From the NCBI GenBank assembly GCA_011742915.1, contig JAAQTN010000004.1, forward strand, positions 124,001 through 188,000: 64,000 bases of DNA, in the 5' to 3' direction. Shown here in pieces: positions 48,738 through 58,525 of the stretch (position 1 is its first letter; each line of letters opens with the position of its first letter). The notes under the pieces are model-generated. The model worked only from the letters and a program-made list of their open reading frames with translations. It did not search any database and had not been told where the DNA came from. A program made the translations under genes and the position numbers. The stretch comes from Billgrantia desiderata. Its GTDB lineage: Bacteria > Pseudomonadota > Gammaproteobacteria > Pseudomonadales > Halomonadaceae.

Positions 48738-49829
48738 ATGCACTCATTTACCCTTGAGTACCTCGCCGCACTTCGCTTCGACGGCACCCAGGCGGCCACT
48801 CTGCGCTCACTGGGTGAGTACCAGGGCAAGCAACAGCTCTATGTTGCCCAGTCTCCGGAAGCCCTTAAGGGGCTGCGACAAATCGCGGTGGTCGAATCCA
48901 CTGAGTCATCCAACCGCTTGGAAGGCGTTATCGTCGCACCCTCGCGACTGAAGTCACTAGTCATTCGCAATGCAACGCCGAAGAGTCGCTCCGAACAGGA
49001 GATCGCAGGCTACCGCGACTCCCTGGCGCTGATCCACGAATCCGCTGTGCACATGCCTTTCAACGAAGGCGTAGTGCTGCAATTGCACACTATGCTGTAC
49101 CGCTACATGCCGCAGGCTGGCGGGCGCTGGAAAGCCACCAACAACGACATCATCGAGCGCTATCCGGATGGCACGTCGCGTCTGCGCTTCCAGCCTGTTG
49201 CTGCGCATTTGACGCCGATGGCCATGTCCGATCTGATCCAATACTACGCTACCGCCTTGGATCAGCACTTGGTCGATCCGCTGGTTCTGGTACCACTGGC
49301 GGTACTCGACTTCCTTTGCATCCACCCCTTCCCGGATGGCAATGGCCGCATGTCTCGCTTGCTGACCCTGTTGCTGCTCTATCACTTCGACTATGCCGTA
49401 GGCCGCTACATCAGCCTGGAACGCATCTTCGAGGAAACCAAGGAAGGCTATTACGAGACACTGGAAGCCAGTTCGCAGGGCTGGCATCAAGGACAGCACG
49501 ACGTCAAACCCTGGCTCGACTACTTCTGGGGGGCTTTGCTACGGGCCTATCGCGAGTTCGAGGAGCGAGTCGGCACCATTGAGCAAGGTCGCGGCAGCAA
49601 GGGTGACCGGGTGCGTGCGGAAGCCCTAGGGCGCACCCTGCCGTTCTCGATCTCGGAGATAGAGGAAGCCTGCCCAGGCGTGAGCCGGGACATGGTGCGA
49701 CTGGTGTTGCGGGCAATGAAATCAGAGGGATTGATCGAGTCGACAGGCAAAGGACGTGGAGCGAAATGGAAGCGCATCACGGCAGATACCTCCGGTAGTA
49801 CTGAGGTCGGCCACCAGATGGATCAGTGA
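48738..49829 (+). CDS. Fic-domain protein with N-terminal inhibitory motif (class II)
   Basis: This 363-residue protein has the active motif HPFPDGNGRMSR at residues 196-207, which matches HxFx(D/E)GNGRxxR of AMP-transferring Fic enzymes. The inhibitory motif SSNRLEG at residues 57-63 precedes the Fic core, so the protein is class II and normally self-inhibited. A C-terminal winged-helix domain (residues 305-350, ISEIEEACPGVSRDMVRLVL) may bind DNA or the regulator array. The usual N-terminal module LEYLAALRFDG is intact. It leads the operon, ending nine bases before the helicase start. Targets are unknown. Confidence 0.9.
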   Translation: MHSFTLEYLAALRFDGTQAATLRSLGEYQGKQQLYVAQSPEALKGLRQIAVVESTESSNRLEGVIVAPSRLKSLVIRNATPKSRSEQEIAGYRDSLALIHESAVHMPFNEGVVLQLHTMLYRYMPQAGGRWKATNNDIIERYPDGTSRLRFQPVAAHLTPMAMSDLIQYYATALDQHLVDPLVLVPLAVLDFLCIHPFPDGNGRMSRLLTLLLLYHFDYAVGRYISLERIFEETKEGYYETLEASSQGWHQGQHDVKPWLDYFWGALLRAYREFEERVGTIEQGRGSKGDRVRAEALGRTLPFSISEIEEACPGVSRDMVRLVLRAMKSEGLIESTGKGRGAKWKRITADTSGSTEVGHQMDQ

Positions 49830-49838
49830 GGGCACTCA

Positions 49839-52800
49839 ATGGATAACGTTTTTCAATTCCGCGACCAGCTCATCGAGCGCTATGGCAGCTTTTCCCGCAG
49901 CTTCGTTCGCATCGCCGCTCCCGATATCCAGGCCGAGGTAGAACATCAATACGCGCAAGGTCGCTACTGGCCTGAGCCGCTGGTGCAGATCAACCCGAAC
50001 TACCAACGCCAGGGCACGGTGCAGCAACTGGCGGAGCAGGGCATCCTGCATGCTGCCTGCGCGGAGATATTCCAAGTCGGAAAATCCGAAGGTTCGCCGC
50101 AACCCCTACATCTTTACAAGCACCAGATGGAAGCCTTGGCCAAAGGCCAAGGACGCCAAAGCTATGTGGTCACGACCGGTACGGGGTCGGGAAAGTCCCT
50201 GTCCTTTTTCATCCCGATCATCGACCGCATTCTCAAGGCTAGGGAATCCGACAGCAGAGCACGCACCAGGGCCATCGTCATCTATCCGATGAACGCCCTG
50301 GCCAACAGCCAACTGGAAGAACTCGACAAGTTTCTGCATGGATATGCGCCAGACCTTCGCCCTTTCACTGTGGCTCGTTACACCGGCCAGGAAAGCAAGG
50401 CAGAACGCCGTGCCATCGCGGATGACCCGCCTGATATCCTGTTGACCAACTTCATGATGCTGGAGTACATCCTCACGCGCTTCGACGAGGTGGATCGGCG
50501 CGTGGTGGAGCACTGCGAGGGGCTTGAGTTCCTGGTGCTGGACGAGCTCCACACCTATCGTGGCCGTCAGGGTGCGGACGTCGCCCTGCTGGTGCGCCGT
50601 CTGCGCGAGCGCCTGCAGGCCGGGCAACTGGTCTGCATCGGTACTTCGGCCACCATGTCCAGCTCCGGTCGTCAGGCCGACCGCAACCGCGTGGTGGCCG
50701 AAGTGGCCAGCAAGCTCTTTGGCACCACTATCAGCGAGTATGATGTCATCGGCGAGACCTTGGAGCGGGTCACCAACCCGCTCAAGGACATCAACGCCAT
50801 CCGCGCTGAGCTACCGGCTGCCATTACGCGCAAGCAGGATGCCTGGGCCGACTTCGACACTTTCCGCAACGATCCGCTCTCCATCTGGGTGGAACTGAAC
50901 CTGGGCATCGAACTGCCCGCCGACGAGCCTCCTCGCCGGGCGCGGCCCATGATGTTGGAAGAGGCCAGTCGCCGTCTTGCCGAAGACGCGGGTTGCCAGC
51001 CTGAAGCTGCCCGTGCCGCGCTACAGCGCTTTCTGGTGGCAGCTCATGACGTGCGCACGCCACAGGGCGGGCCGCCTTTCGCATTCAAGCTGCACCAGTT
51101 CATCAGCGGTCCCGGCAAGGTGCTCACCACGCTGGAAACGCGCGGCAAGCGCCATGTCACGCTCGATGCTCAGCGTTTCGCGCCAGGGCGCCAGCAAGAG
51201 AATGTACTGCTCTACCCCACGCACTTCTGCCGCGATTGCGGCCAGGAATACCTGCCTGTCTGGCACTCACAGCAACCTGTCAGCTTCAGCTCGCGTGAAA
51301 TCGACGACATCGCGATAGAAGAAGGTGCCAGTTTCGGTTTCCTTTGCCCCGTGCTTGCCGGCCAGCAATACGGTGGTAAGCAGGACGATCTGCCGGAAAC
51401 CTGGATCGATCTCAGCCGCAGCGAACCCAAGGTCAAGCCAGCTTATAAAAATGCCGTTCCCTACATGGTCACTGTCGATGCCCGGGGGCAAACGGGCGCA
51501 GGGACGGAGTTCTGGTTCATCCCCGGCAAGTTCCGCTTCTGCCTGAACTGCGGCACGACACACGAAGCCCACGGCAAGGATGCCAACCGCCTCTCCAGCC
51601 TGTCCGGCGAAGGCCGCTCCTCGGCCACCACCATGATTGCCCTGGCAGCCTTGCAGCAGTTGTTTGTGCTTCCCGAGCCGTCACCAGGCCAGCCTGATCC
51701 GCGCAAGCTGCTTGGGTTTACCGACAACCGCCAGGATGCCGCTCTGCAGGCGGGACATTTCAACGACTTCATCTTCCTGTTGACGCTGCGCGCCGGCTTG
51801 GTTGCTGCCCTCCAGGGCAGCGGCGGTCAACTCGATGAAGAGCACCTGGCCGAAAGCGTATTCAAGGCCCTCGGCTTTCAAGGGGTCGATGACGCAACCC
51901 TGGTGGAGTATCTGCGCACCCCAAAACTCATGGGGCTGGCCCGGCAGGAAGCGCAACGCACCTTGCGCTTTATCATCGCCTACCGGCTATTGCGTGATCT
52001 GCGCCGCGGCTGGCGCTACAACAACCCGAATCTGGATCAGCTCGGCTTGTTGCAGATTCGTTATCGCGACCTGGATGCCTTCTGCGCTGACGCCAGCATC
52101 TTTGCTGCTAACGGCATTCTGGCCGGATTGACGGCCGCTCAACGGATAGGTCTATATGAACTGCTGTTCGACACCCTGCGCCGCCACCTGTGCCTGGAAA
52201 GCCGCTACCTCAATCCGGTCGAGCAGGACAAGGCTCGCACCAGCGCGCATACCTACCTGAATGAACGTTGGGCTTTCGCTCCCGACGAGAAGCTCGATAC
52301 CGGCCGCTATCTCATCCTCGGCAAGCGCCCGGAATACAGGGGCAAGCCGCGTACCGATCTGGTGACGGGTGGCCCACGCTCCCGCTTGTTGCGGAAAATC
52401 AAGACTGCCGCCTTCTGGCGCGACAGCACCTGCGCCAATGAGGTCGCGCAGTGGAAAGATGTCGAGTGGGCCGAGCTGATCGAAGCCCTATTGGAGTCCG
52501 CCAAGAATTACGGCTACGTGCAGCGCCAGCCCATCGACGCCCAACTCGCCGGCTGGCGCCTGAACGCGGCAGCCTTGGACTGGTGCCTGATTGCCGATCA
52601 GCCGCAAGCCGACAGCAGTCGCATCAATCAGTATTTCCGCGCCCTGTACCTCAACATTGCCGACCTGTTGCAACGGCCCTCGCATCCGTTGTTCGACTTC
52701 GAGGCCCAGGAACACACGGCCCAAGTGGATGCGCCACGCCGACAACTGCTGGAGCAGCGTTTCCGCTATACCGAAAAGGATAGGCTGGACTGGACGCAGA

Positions 52801-55112
52801 ACCCAGCTCACGAAGCGCCCCTGGAGCGTCTGCCGGTGATGTTCTGCTCGCCCACCATGGAGCTGGGTGTGGACATATCCGCGCTCAACACCGTGTATCT
52901 GCGCAACGTGCCGCCGACCCCCGCCAACTACGCCCAGCGCAGCGGTCGTGCCGGTCGCTCGGGCCAGCAGGCCCTGGTCATCACCTACTGCGCGGCGCTC
53001 AGTCCACATGACCAGTGGTTCTTCCGCAATGCCGAGCAGATGGTGCATGGCGTGGTGCGAGCACCGACCCTCGACCTGACCAATCGCGACCTCATCGACA
53101 GCCATTTGCAAGCGGTCTGGTTGGCCAGTACCCAGGTACCGCTGGATGACAGCATTGCGCCCATGCTGGATCTCGATCAGCCCGGGAAACCGCTGAAACA
53201 GCCCTTGCACGAAGCGCTTCACTCACCTGCCGTCCAGCAGCGTGCCTTGGCCAGTGCAGGGCAGGTCATTGACCAGCTCACCAAAGAGTTGGCAGGCAGC
53301 CCCTGGTTCAATCAAGACTATGTGCGCCAAGCCATCGACAACGCCGCGCAGGCGTTCTCCGGGGCGCTGGAGCGCTGGCGCGTGCTGTTCGATGCGACCC
53401 GCCAGCAGATGGACATGGCCGACCGCATCGTCAAGAGCCATACCGCCTCGCACACGGAACGCCAGAATGCCCAGCGCCGCTATGGAGACGCCGCACGCCA
53501 GTACGCCGTGTTGCTCAAGTCCGGCAATGGGCAGAACAACGACTTCTACACTTATCGTTACCTGGCCAGCCAAGGCTTCCTGCCCGGCTACAACTTCCCG
53601 CGCTTGCCGCTGATGGCCTGGATTCCCGCCCGTGGTGGCCAGACCGCGGGGGGTAGGGATGATGAAGGCAGCATGGTCAGCCGGCCGCGCTTTCTGGCCC
53701 TGTCCGAGTTCGGACCGCGCAGCCTCATCTACCACCAGGGTCGCATGTACCGCGTGGTGCGTGCCAAGCTCAACGTCGGCAACAGCGACCACATTTCAGG
53801 CAACAGCCAGTTGGCCACCATCGCCTCGTTGGTTTGCAGCCAGTGCGGCTACGGTCATCTCGGTGAGCCTGGCGGCGAACAGCCGCTGGTCAACCGCTGC
53901 GAAAACTGCGACGCCTTGCTCACCGAGCATGACTGGGTGCGCGAGCTCTACCGCATTGAAACCGTGGAGACCGTGGCCACCGAGCGCATCTCAATCAACG
54001 ACGAGGAGCGCCAGCGCCAAGGGTTCGAGCTGCAAACCACCTACCGCTTCCTGCCCGGTCCCGATGGCCGCATCCAGCAGCAGAAGGCCGTGATCCAACA
54101 AGGCGAGGACGTGCTAGGCGAGCTCACCTACGCTCCCGCCGCGCAAATCTGGCGCATCAACCGTGGCTGGCGCAGGCGCAAGGACAAGGAACAACTGGGC
54201 TTCTACATCAACCCCATCACCGGCACCTGGAGCAAGCAGGACGCACCAGATGCGGAAGACGACAAGGGTGGCGACGATGCTTTGCTGGAAAAGGTACCCA
54301 ACCAGCGCATCGTTCCCTTTGTGGAAGATCATCGCAATCTGTTGATTTTCGCTCCCCTCCACGCCCTATCACTGGAGACCATGACCACGTTGCAGGCCGC
54401 ACTCAAGCGAGGCATCGAAATGACCTTCCAGATCGAAGAATCCGAACTGGTGGTCGAGCCACTGCCGAAGTCCGACGAGCGCCGCGCCTTGCTGTTCTAC
54501 GAGGCGGCCGAAGGCGGTGCCGGTGTGCTCACCCGCCTGGCGAACAATCGCGACGACCTTGCACTCGTAGCCAGCAACGCCCTGCAACTGATTCACTATC
54601 GCGCACCGCAGAACGGCATTTGGACGTTGGACGATCTGCCGTCCCTGGAACAGACCGATGCGTTTGGCAACCATCAGTGCGAGGCCGGCTGCTACCAGTG
54701 TCTGCTGTCCTACTTCAACCAGCCGGACCATGAACACATCAACCGCCGCAATGCGGATGCGCTCAAGCTGCTGGTGGCACTGGCCAATGCACAGGTGCAG
54801 CCCGTGACGAGCGGCCCGGCCGCCGTTACCTCGACGACATCAACCGACGATCCACTCGACGCTTGGATGTCCGCGCTCCGCCAGGCAGGGGCTGTACAAC
54901 CCGATGCAGTCAACGTGTCCGTCAACAATGGCGCAGCCATCGCCGCCGCCCAGTACAAGGCATCTCGTGCTTTGGTGTTTCTGTCCGAGGTGGATGAGCA
55001 GACCACCGGCATATTGCAGGACAAAGGCTGGCAGGTGCTCGATTTTTCGGACGCTTCACGCTGGCCACAACAATTCGCCGCACACGTCGAAGTGTTCGGT
55101 AACCGGGAATAA
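49839..55112 (+). CDS. DEAD/DEAH-box helicase with DUF1998-type C-terminus
   Basis: This 1757-residue SF2 helicase has Walker A TTGTGSGKS (about residues 112-120), the DEAH-variant box DELH (about 235-238) and motif III GTSATM. Helicase-C motifs VDISALNTVYLRN and QRSGRAGRSGQ lie near residues 1000-1050. Cysteine pairs suggest zinc sites at CRDCG (about 463), CLNCG (about 567) and CSQCG...CENC (about 1330-1355). The end (CEAGCYQCLLSYFNQ, about 1615) is the DUF1998 signature. In canonical DISARM, helicase (DrmA) and DUF1998 (DrmB) are separate genes; here they occupy one chain. Druantia DruE and MrfA share this fused layout. GAGGG precedes the start. Confidence 0.85.
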   Translation: MDNVFQFRDQLIERYGSFSRSFVRIAAPDIQAEVEHQYAQGRYWPEPLVQINPNYQRQGTVQQLAEQGILHAACAEIFQVGKSEGSPQPLHLYKHQMEALAKGQGRQSYVVTTGTGSGKSLSFFIPIIDRILKARESDSRARTRAIVIYPMNALANSQLEELDKFLHGYAPDLRPFTVARYTGQESKAERRAIADDPPDILLTNFMMLEYILTRFDEVDRRVVEHCEGLEFLVLDELHTYRGRQGADVALLVRRLRERLQAGQLVCIGTSATMSSSGRQADRNRVVAEVASKLFGTTISEYDVIGETLERVTNPLKDINAIRAELPAAITRKQDAWADFDTFRNDPLSIWVELNLGIELPADEPPRRARPMMLEEASRRLAEDAGCQPEAARAALQRFLVAAHDVRTPQGGPPFAFKLHQFISGPGKVLTTLETRGKRHVTLDAQRFAPGRQQENVLLYPTHFCRDCGQEYLPVWHSQQPVSFSSREIDDIAIEEGASFGFLCPVLAGQQYGGKQDDLPETWIDLSRSEPKVKPAYKNAVPYMVTVDARGQTGAGTEFWFIPGKFRFCLNCGTTHEAHGKDANRLSSLSGEGRSSATTMIALAALQQLFVLPEPSPGQPDPRKLLGFTDNRQDAALQAGHFNDFIFLLTLRAGLVAALQGSGGQLDEEHLAESVFKALGFQGVDDATLVEYLRTPKLMGLARQEAQRTLRFIIAYRLLRDLRRGWRYNNPNLDQLGLLQIRYRDLDAFCADASIFAANGILAGLTAAQRIGLYELLFDTLRRHLCLESRYLNPVEQDKARTSAHTYLNERWAFAPDEKLDTGRYLILGKRPEYRGKPRTDLVTGGPRSRLLRKIKTAAFWRDSTCANEVAQWKDVEWAELIEALLESAKNYGYVQRQPIDAQLAGWRLNAAALDWCLIADQPQADSSRINQYFRALYLNIADLLQRPSHPLFDFEAQEHTAQVDAPRRQLLEQRFRYTEKDRLDWTQNPAHEAPLERLPVMFCSPTMELGVDISALNTVYLRNVPPTPANYAQRSGRAGRSGQQALVITYCAALSPHDQWFFRNAEQMVHGVVRAPTLDLTNRDLIDSHLQAVWLASTQVPLDDSIAPMLDLDQPGKPLKQPLHEALHSPAVQQRALASAGQVIDQLTKELAGSPWFNQDYVRQAIDNAAQAFSGALERWRVLFDATRQQMDMADRIVKSHTASHTERQNAQRRYGDAARQYAVLLKSGNGQNNDFYTYRYLASQGFLPGYNFPRLPLMAWIPARGGQTAGGRDDEGSMVSRPRFLALSEFGPRSLIYHQGRMYRVVRAKLNVGNSDHISGNSQLATIASLVCSQCGYGHLGEPGGEQPLVNRCENCDALLTEHDWVRELYRIETVETVATERISINDEERQRQGFELQTTYRFLPGPDGRIQQQKAVIQQGEDVLGELTYAPAAQIWRINRGWRRRKDKEQLGFYINPITGTWSKQDAPDAEDDKGGDDALLEKVPNQRIVPFVEDHRNLLIFAPLHALSLETMTTLQAALKRGIEMTFQIEESELVVEPLPKSDERRALLFYEAAEGGAGVLTRLANNRDDLALVASNALQLIHYRAPQNGIWTLDDLPSLEQTDAFGNHQCEAGCYQCLLSYFNQPDHEHINRRNADALKLLVALANAQVQPVTSGPAAVTSTTSTDDPLDAWMSALRQAGAVQPDAVNVSVNNGAAIAAAQYKASRALVFLSEVDEQTTGILQDKGWQVLDFSDASRWPQQFAAHVEVFGNRE

Positions 55113-55119
55113 AGGCGCA

Positions 55120-57906
55120 ATGACGATCCTCGAACACGACTTCCTGCCTGGCAACCTAGTCCGTGCCCGTGGCCGCGAATGGGTGGTGCAAAGCGACTCT
55201 CGCCGCGACTGGCTGCACCTGCGCCCATTGAGCGGTGCCGATGATGAAAGCATCTCCCTGGTCCCCGAGCTGGAGCTGCAACCCGTCGAACCCGCCACCT
55301 TCGACTGGCCCGATCCCGCACGCGCCGGTAATCACGCCGCCGCCCTGCTGCTGCGCGACGCCCTGCGCCTAACCCTGCGCGCCGGAGCCGGCCCGTTCCG
55401 CTCCTTCGGCAATATTGCCGTGGAGCCACGCGGCTATCAGCTTGTGCCACTGCTGATGGCGCTGCGCCTGTCTACCGTGCGCCTGCTGATAGCCGACGAC
55501 GTGGGTATCGGCAAGACCATCGAAGCCGGCCTGATCGCACGCGAGCTGATGGATCGTGGCGAAATCGCCCGCTTGGCCATCCTCTGCCCGCCGCACCTTG
55601 TCGAGCAATGGCAAAGTGAGTTGGAAACTCGCTTCAACCTTCAGGCAGTGGCGTTGACGTCGGCTTCCGCCTCTCGCATCGAACGCGAGCTGCCGCACGG
55701 TGTGCGCCTTTTCGACCATCACCCCGTGGTGGTCGTCAGCCTCGACTACATCAAGAGCGAACGACACCGCGAGCAATTTCTCGCCACCGCCCCCGAGTGT
55801 GTCATCGTCGATGAGGCTCACACCTGCGCCAGCAGCGGCGCGGGCAAACAACTACGCTTCGAACTGCTGCAACGCCTGGCCCGTGACAAGCAGCGCCATG
55901 TGATCCTGCTCACTGCCACGCCTCACTCCGGTGACGAAACCGCCTTCTACAACCTGCTGTCGCTACTCGATCCGCGCTTTGCCGCCTTGCAAGGCCACAT
56001 GACGGCCTCCGACCCGCTGCGCCAGGAACTGGCCCGCCACTTCGTCCAGCGCCGCCGCAAGGATATCGTTGAATGGCAGGCCGAAGCCGAAGACGGACGC
56101 GGCTTTCCCCGCCGCATGAAAACCGAGCTCACCTACCAGCTCAGCGGCGAATGGGGCGCGTTCTTCGACGCCGTACAGGATTACTGCCGTGAACTGGCCG
56201 AAGCCATTGAGCAGCAGCAACAACAGGGCGGCGCCCGCCTTATCTGGTACGCCACCCTGGCATTGCTGCGCTGCGTGGCGTCATCACCGGCTGCCGCTGT
56301 CAAGGCACTGACCACCCGGCTGGAAGGCACCCTGCCGGACGACGCCCTCCTCCGCGATGAGCGCCTACACGATGGTGAGGCCGACGACCTCTCCGGTAAC
56401 GATCTGGAACCACCTGCCCAGGTGCAGGATACTGCACGCCTGCAAACCCTGATCGCTGACGCGCAACGTCTTTCCGGCAAGGCCGGCGACCCCAAGCTGG
56501 CCGTACTCATTCAACATGTCAGCCTGTTGGTGAAGGATGGCTATCAACCGGTAGTGTTCTGCCGCTATATCGCCACCGCCCATTACGTGGCCGAGCACCT
56601 CAAGACCGCCTTTCCCAAGGCCACAGTCGAAGCCGTGACCGGTGAACTCGCGCCCGAAGAGCGCCGCGAGCGCGTGGACGACATGATCGGTGCCAACCAG
56701 CGCATCCTGGTCGCCACCGACTGCCTCTCCGAAGGTATCAACCTGCAACATCTGTTCACGGCTGTCGTCCATTACGACCTGGCCTGGAACCCCACCCGCC
56801 ACGAACAGCGCGAAGGCCGCGTCGATCGTTTCGGTCAACAGGCCGACGAAGTTCGCTGCACCATGCTCTACGGACAGAACAACCCGGTGGATGGCTTCGT
56901 GCTCAACGTCATCCTCAAGAAGGGCGAGGCCATTCAGAAGGAGCTCGGCGTGCTGGTGCCCTTGCCCGAGGACGAAGCCCGCATCAATCAGGCGCTGGTC
57001 AAGGCGGCACTGATGAAACGCAGCGACAGCCGCACCCCGTCGCCGCAGGCCGCATTCGATTTTGGCGAGCCGGAGCAATTGCTCGCCCCGCTGCAAGCCC
57101 AATGGCGCGACGCCTTGGAAAAAGCCAAGGCCAACCGCACCGTGTTTGCCCAGCGCCGTATCAAGCCCGGCGAAGTGCTGCCCGAGTGGCACAAGCAGCA
57201 ACAGGCCCTGGGCGCTCAGGTCGACGTGCAGCGCTTCCTGCAAAGCGCCTGCGTACGGCTGGGCGCGCCGCTGGAAGTCAGCCGAAAGCAGACCGCACGT
57301 TTCTTGCCGAAGCACCTGCCCGAAGCCCTGCGCCAGCGCCTGGCCGATGAGGGCATCAACGCATCTCAGCTCATCGACTTCAGCGAACTGCACCGCAGTC
57401 ACCCGCTGGTCGGCCTGCTGGCCCAGCACCTGCTGGAGGATGCACTCAGCGGTGAACGCCCTCTGGCCGCCCGTTGCGCCGCCACCCTGACCAACGACGT
57501 GGAGGTCGTCACCACCCTCTACCTGCTGCGTCTGCGCCACCAGCTCAGCTACATGCGCCGCCGCGAACCCTTCCAGATGATGGCCGAGGAAACAGTGGCC
57601 CTGGCCGTTCAGGGTCGCAACGCCCCGCAATGGCTAGCCGATGACAGCGTGAGCCGCCTGCTCGAATGCACACCCAGCGGCAACCTGCCGTTTGATGCTG
57701 TGCAGCGCGAAGTGCGCACTGCGCTCGATTACCTCGACGCGCACCCGCAGCAACTGCAAGAGCTGGCCCGGCAGCGGGCCGATGCCCTGCTGGCCGACCA
57801 CCAGCGTGTGCGCGAGGCTGCCCGCGACATCGGCCAATACAGCGTCAGCCCGTGCCTGCCCGTCGATGTGATGGGCGTGTACGTGCTGCTGCCGGATTCC
57901 CTCTGA
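55120..57906 (+). CDS. drmD: SNF2-family helicase, DISARM DrmD-like
   Basis: This 928-residue SWI2/SNF2 ATPase has Walker A ADDVGIGKT (about residues 121-129), the DEAH box in VDEAHTC (about 229) and motif III TATPHSG. Motif VI is RHEQREGRVDRFGQ (about 560). The N-terminus (LPGNLVRARGREWVVQ) and the long C-terminal helical tail fit DrmD-type helicases of class 1 DISARM. The start was placed at ATG 55120 after AAAGG, seven bases past the previous stop. The frame back to 54904 lies inside the preceding gene. It probably works with the upstream helicase on invading DNA. The symbol is by similarity recognised by eye, not by search. Confidence 0.82.
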   Translation: MTILEHDFLPGNLVRARGREWVVQSDSRRDWLHLRPLSGADDESISLVPELELQPVEPATFDWPDPARAGNHAAALLLRDALRLTLRAGAGPFRSFGNIAVEPRGYQLVPLLMALRLSTVRLLIADDVGIGKTIEAGLIARELMDRGEIARLAILCPPHLVEQWQSELETRFNLQAVALTSASASRIERELPHGVRLFDHHPVVVVSLDYIKSERHREQFLATAPECVIVDEAHTCASSGAGKQLRFELLQRLARDKQRHVILLTATPHSGDETAFYNLLSLLDPRFAALQGHMTASDPLRQELARHFVQRRRKDIVEWQAEAEDGRGFPRRMKTELTYQLSGEWGAFFDAVQDYCRELAEAIEQQQQQGGARLIWYATLALLRCVASSPAAAVKALTTRLEGTLPDDALLRDERLHDGEADDLSGNDLEPPAQVQDTARLQTLIADAQRLSGKAGDPKLAVLIQHVSLLVKDGYQPVVFCRYIATAHYVAEHLKTAFPKATVEAVTGELAPEERRERVDDMIGANQRILVATDCLSEGINLQHLFTAVVHYDLAWNPTRHEQREGRVDRFGQQADEVRCTMLYGQNNPVDGFVLNVILKKGEAIQKELGVLVPLPEDEARINQALVKAALMKRSDSRTPSPQAAFDFGEPEQLLAPLQAQWRDALEKAKANRTVFAQRRIKPGEVLPEWHKQQQALGAQVDVQRFLQSACVRLGAPLEVSRKQTARFLPKHLPEALRQRLADEGINASQLIDFSELHRSHPLVGLLAQHLLEDALSGERPLAARCAATLTNDVEVVTTLYLLRLRHQLSYMRRREPFQMMAEETVALAVQGRNAPQWLADDSVSRLLECTPSGNLPFDAVQREVRTALDYLDAHPQQLQELARQRADALLADHQRVREAARDIGQYSVSPCLPVDVMGVYVLLPDSL

Positions 57907-58524
57907 TGGAGCACGACCACGCCATGACGGAAACCGAAACCACCGAGCTCAAGAAATCACTGGCCGAGTTGAAGCAGGGCCTGATCTCGCTGGCCGCCAT
58001 GCTCAACAAGCATGGCCAGGCCGAGTTGTGGTTCGGCATCGCCCCCAATGGTGCCCCCGTGGGGCTGGAGGTGGACGAGAAGACCCTGCGCGACGTCTCC
58101 CAGGCGATTGCCGCGCATATCGAACCGGCCATCTATCCGAAAATCAGCCAGCAGCTCATGGACGATGAACTTCACCGAAATCGGCGGCCTGTTCATCACC
58201 CGCTTTGCGCGGTTAGGCACTCAGCAGGCTATCCCGGAAGCCAGCCCAGAGACTGGCCTGAAGACCAGCCCAGAAACTGGTCTAAAGACTGGCCCAGAAA
58301 TAGACTTGGAACACAAAGTAAATGCCAAGGAAACACCAGGAAACCCTACTCAAGTACCTGCGACAGCTCCCAAAGCCAGCACCCCGGAGTTGAAGCAGGC
58401 TACCGGCCTGAGTACCAGTGGCGTCAAATACCACCTGAACCAGCTCCAGCGCACCGGCAAGCTGCGCCGCCACGGTCCCACCAAGGGTGGTCACTGGGAA
58501 GTGATCGGCGAGGACAACGATTGA
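57906..58524 (+). pseudogene. Frame-broken AlbA_2 (schlafen-like) / HTH regulator gene
   Basis: The first frame starts at ATG 57906, overlapping the previous stop. It encodes an AlbA_2-type N-terminus (TELKKSLAELKQGLISLAAM, then ELWFGIAPNGAPVGLEVDE) up to about 58155. Protein-like sequence then continues in the +1 frame from about 58165 (MNFTEIGGLFITRF) and ends at 58524. That part has a winged helix (LKQATGLSTSGVKYHLNQL). Compared with full AlbA_2-ATPase-HTH proteins, several hundred residues are missing at the junction. This indicates an internal deletion plus a frame change. Alternatively there are two small genes, the second starting at ATG 58165. A short tandem repeat of CCAGAAACTGG type lies at 58240-58300. 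Confidence 0.7.
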
Positions 58525-58525
58525 C

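Noticed and set aside
48511..48747. A 78-codon minus-strand frame in the junction upstream of fic
   Set aside because: It has no ribosome-binding site or family features, and it crosses the operator-like array.
58240..58300. Short tandem repeats as a CRISPR-like array
   Set aside because: The units are short, contiguous and coding-like, without spacers. They look like a low-complexity linker.
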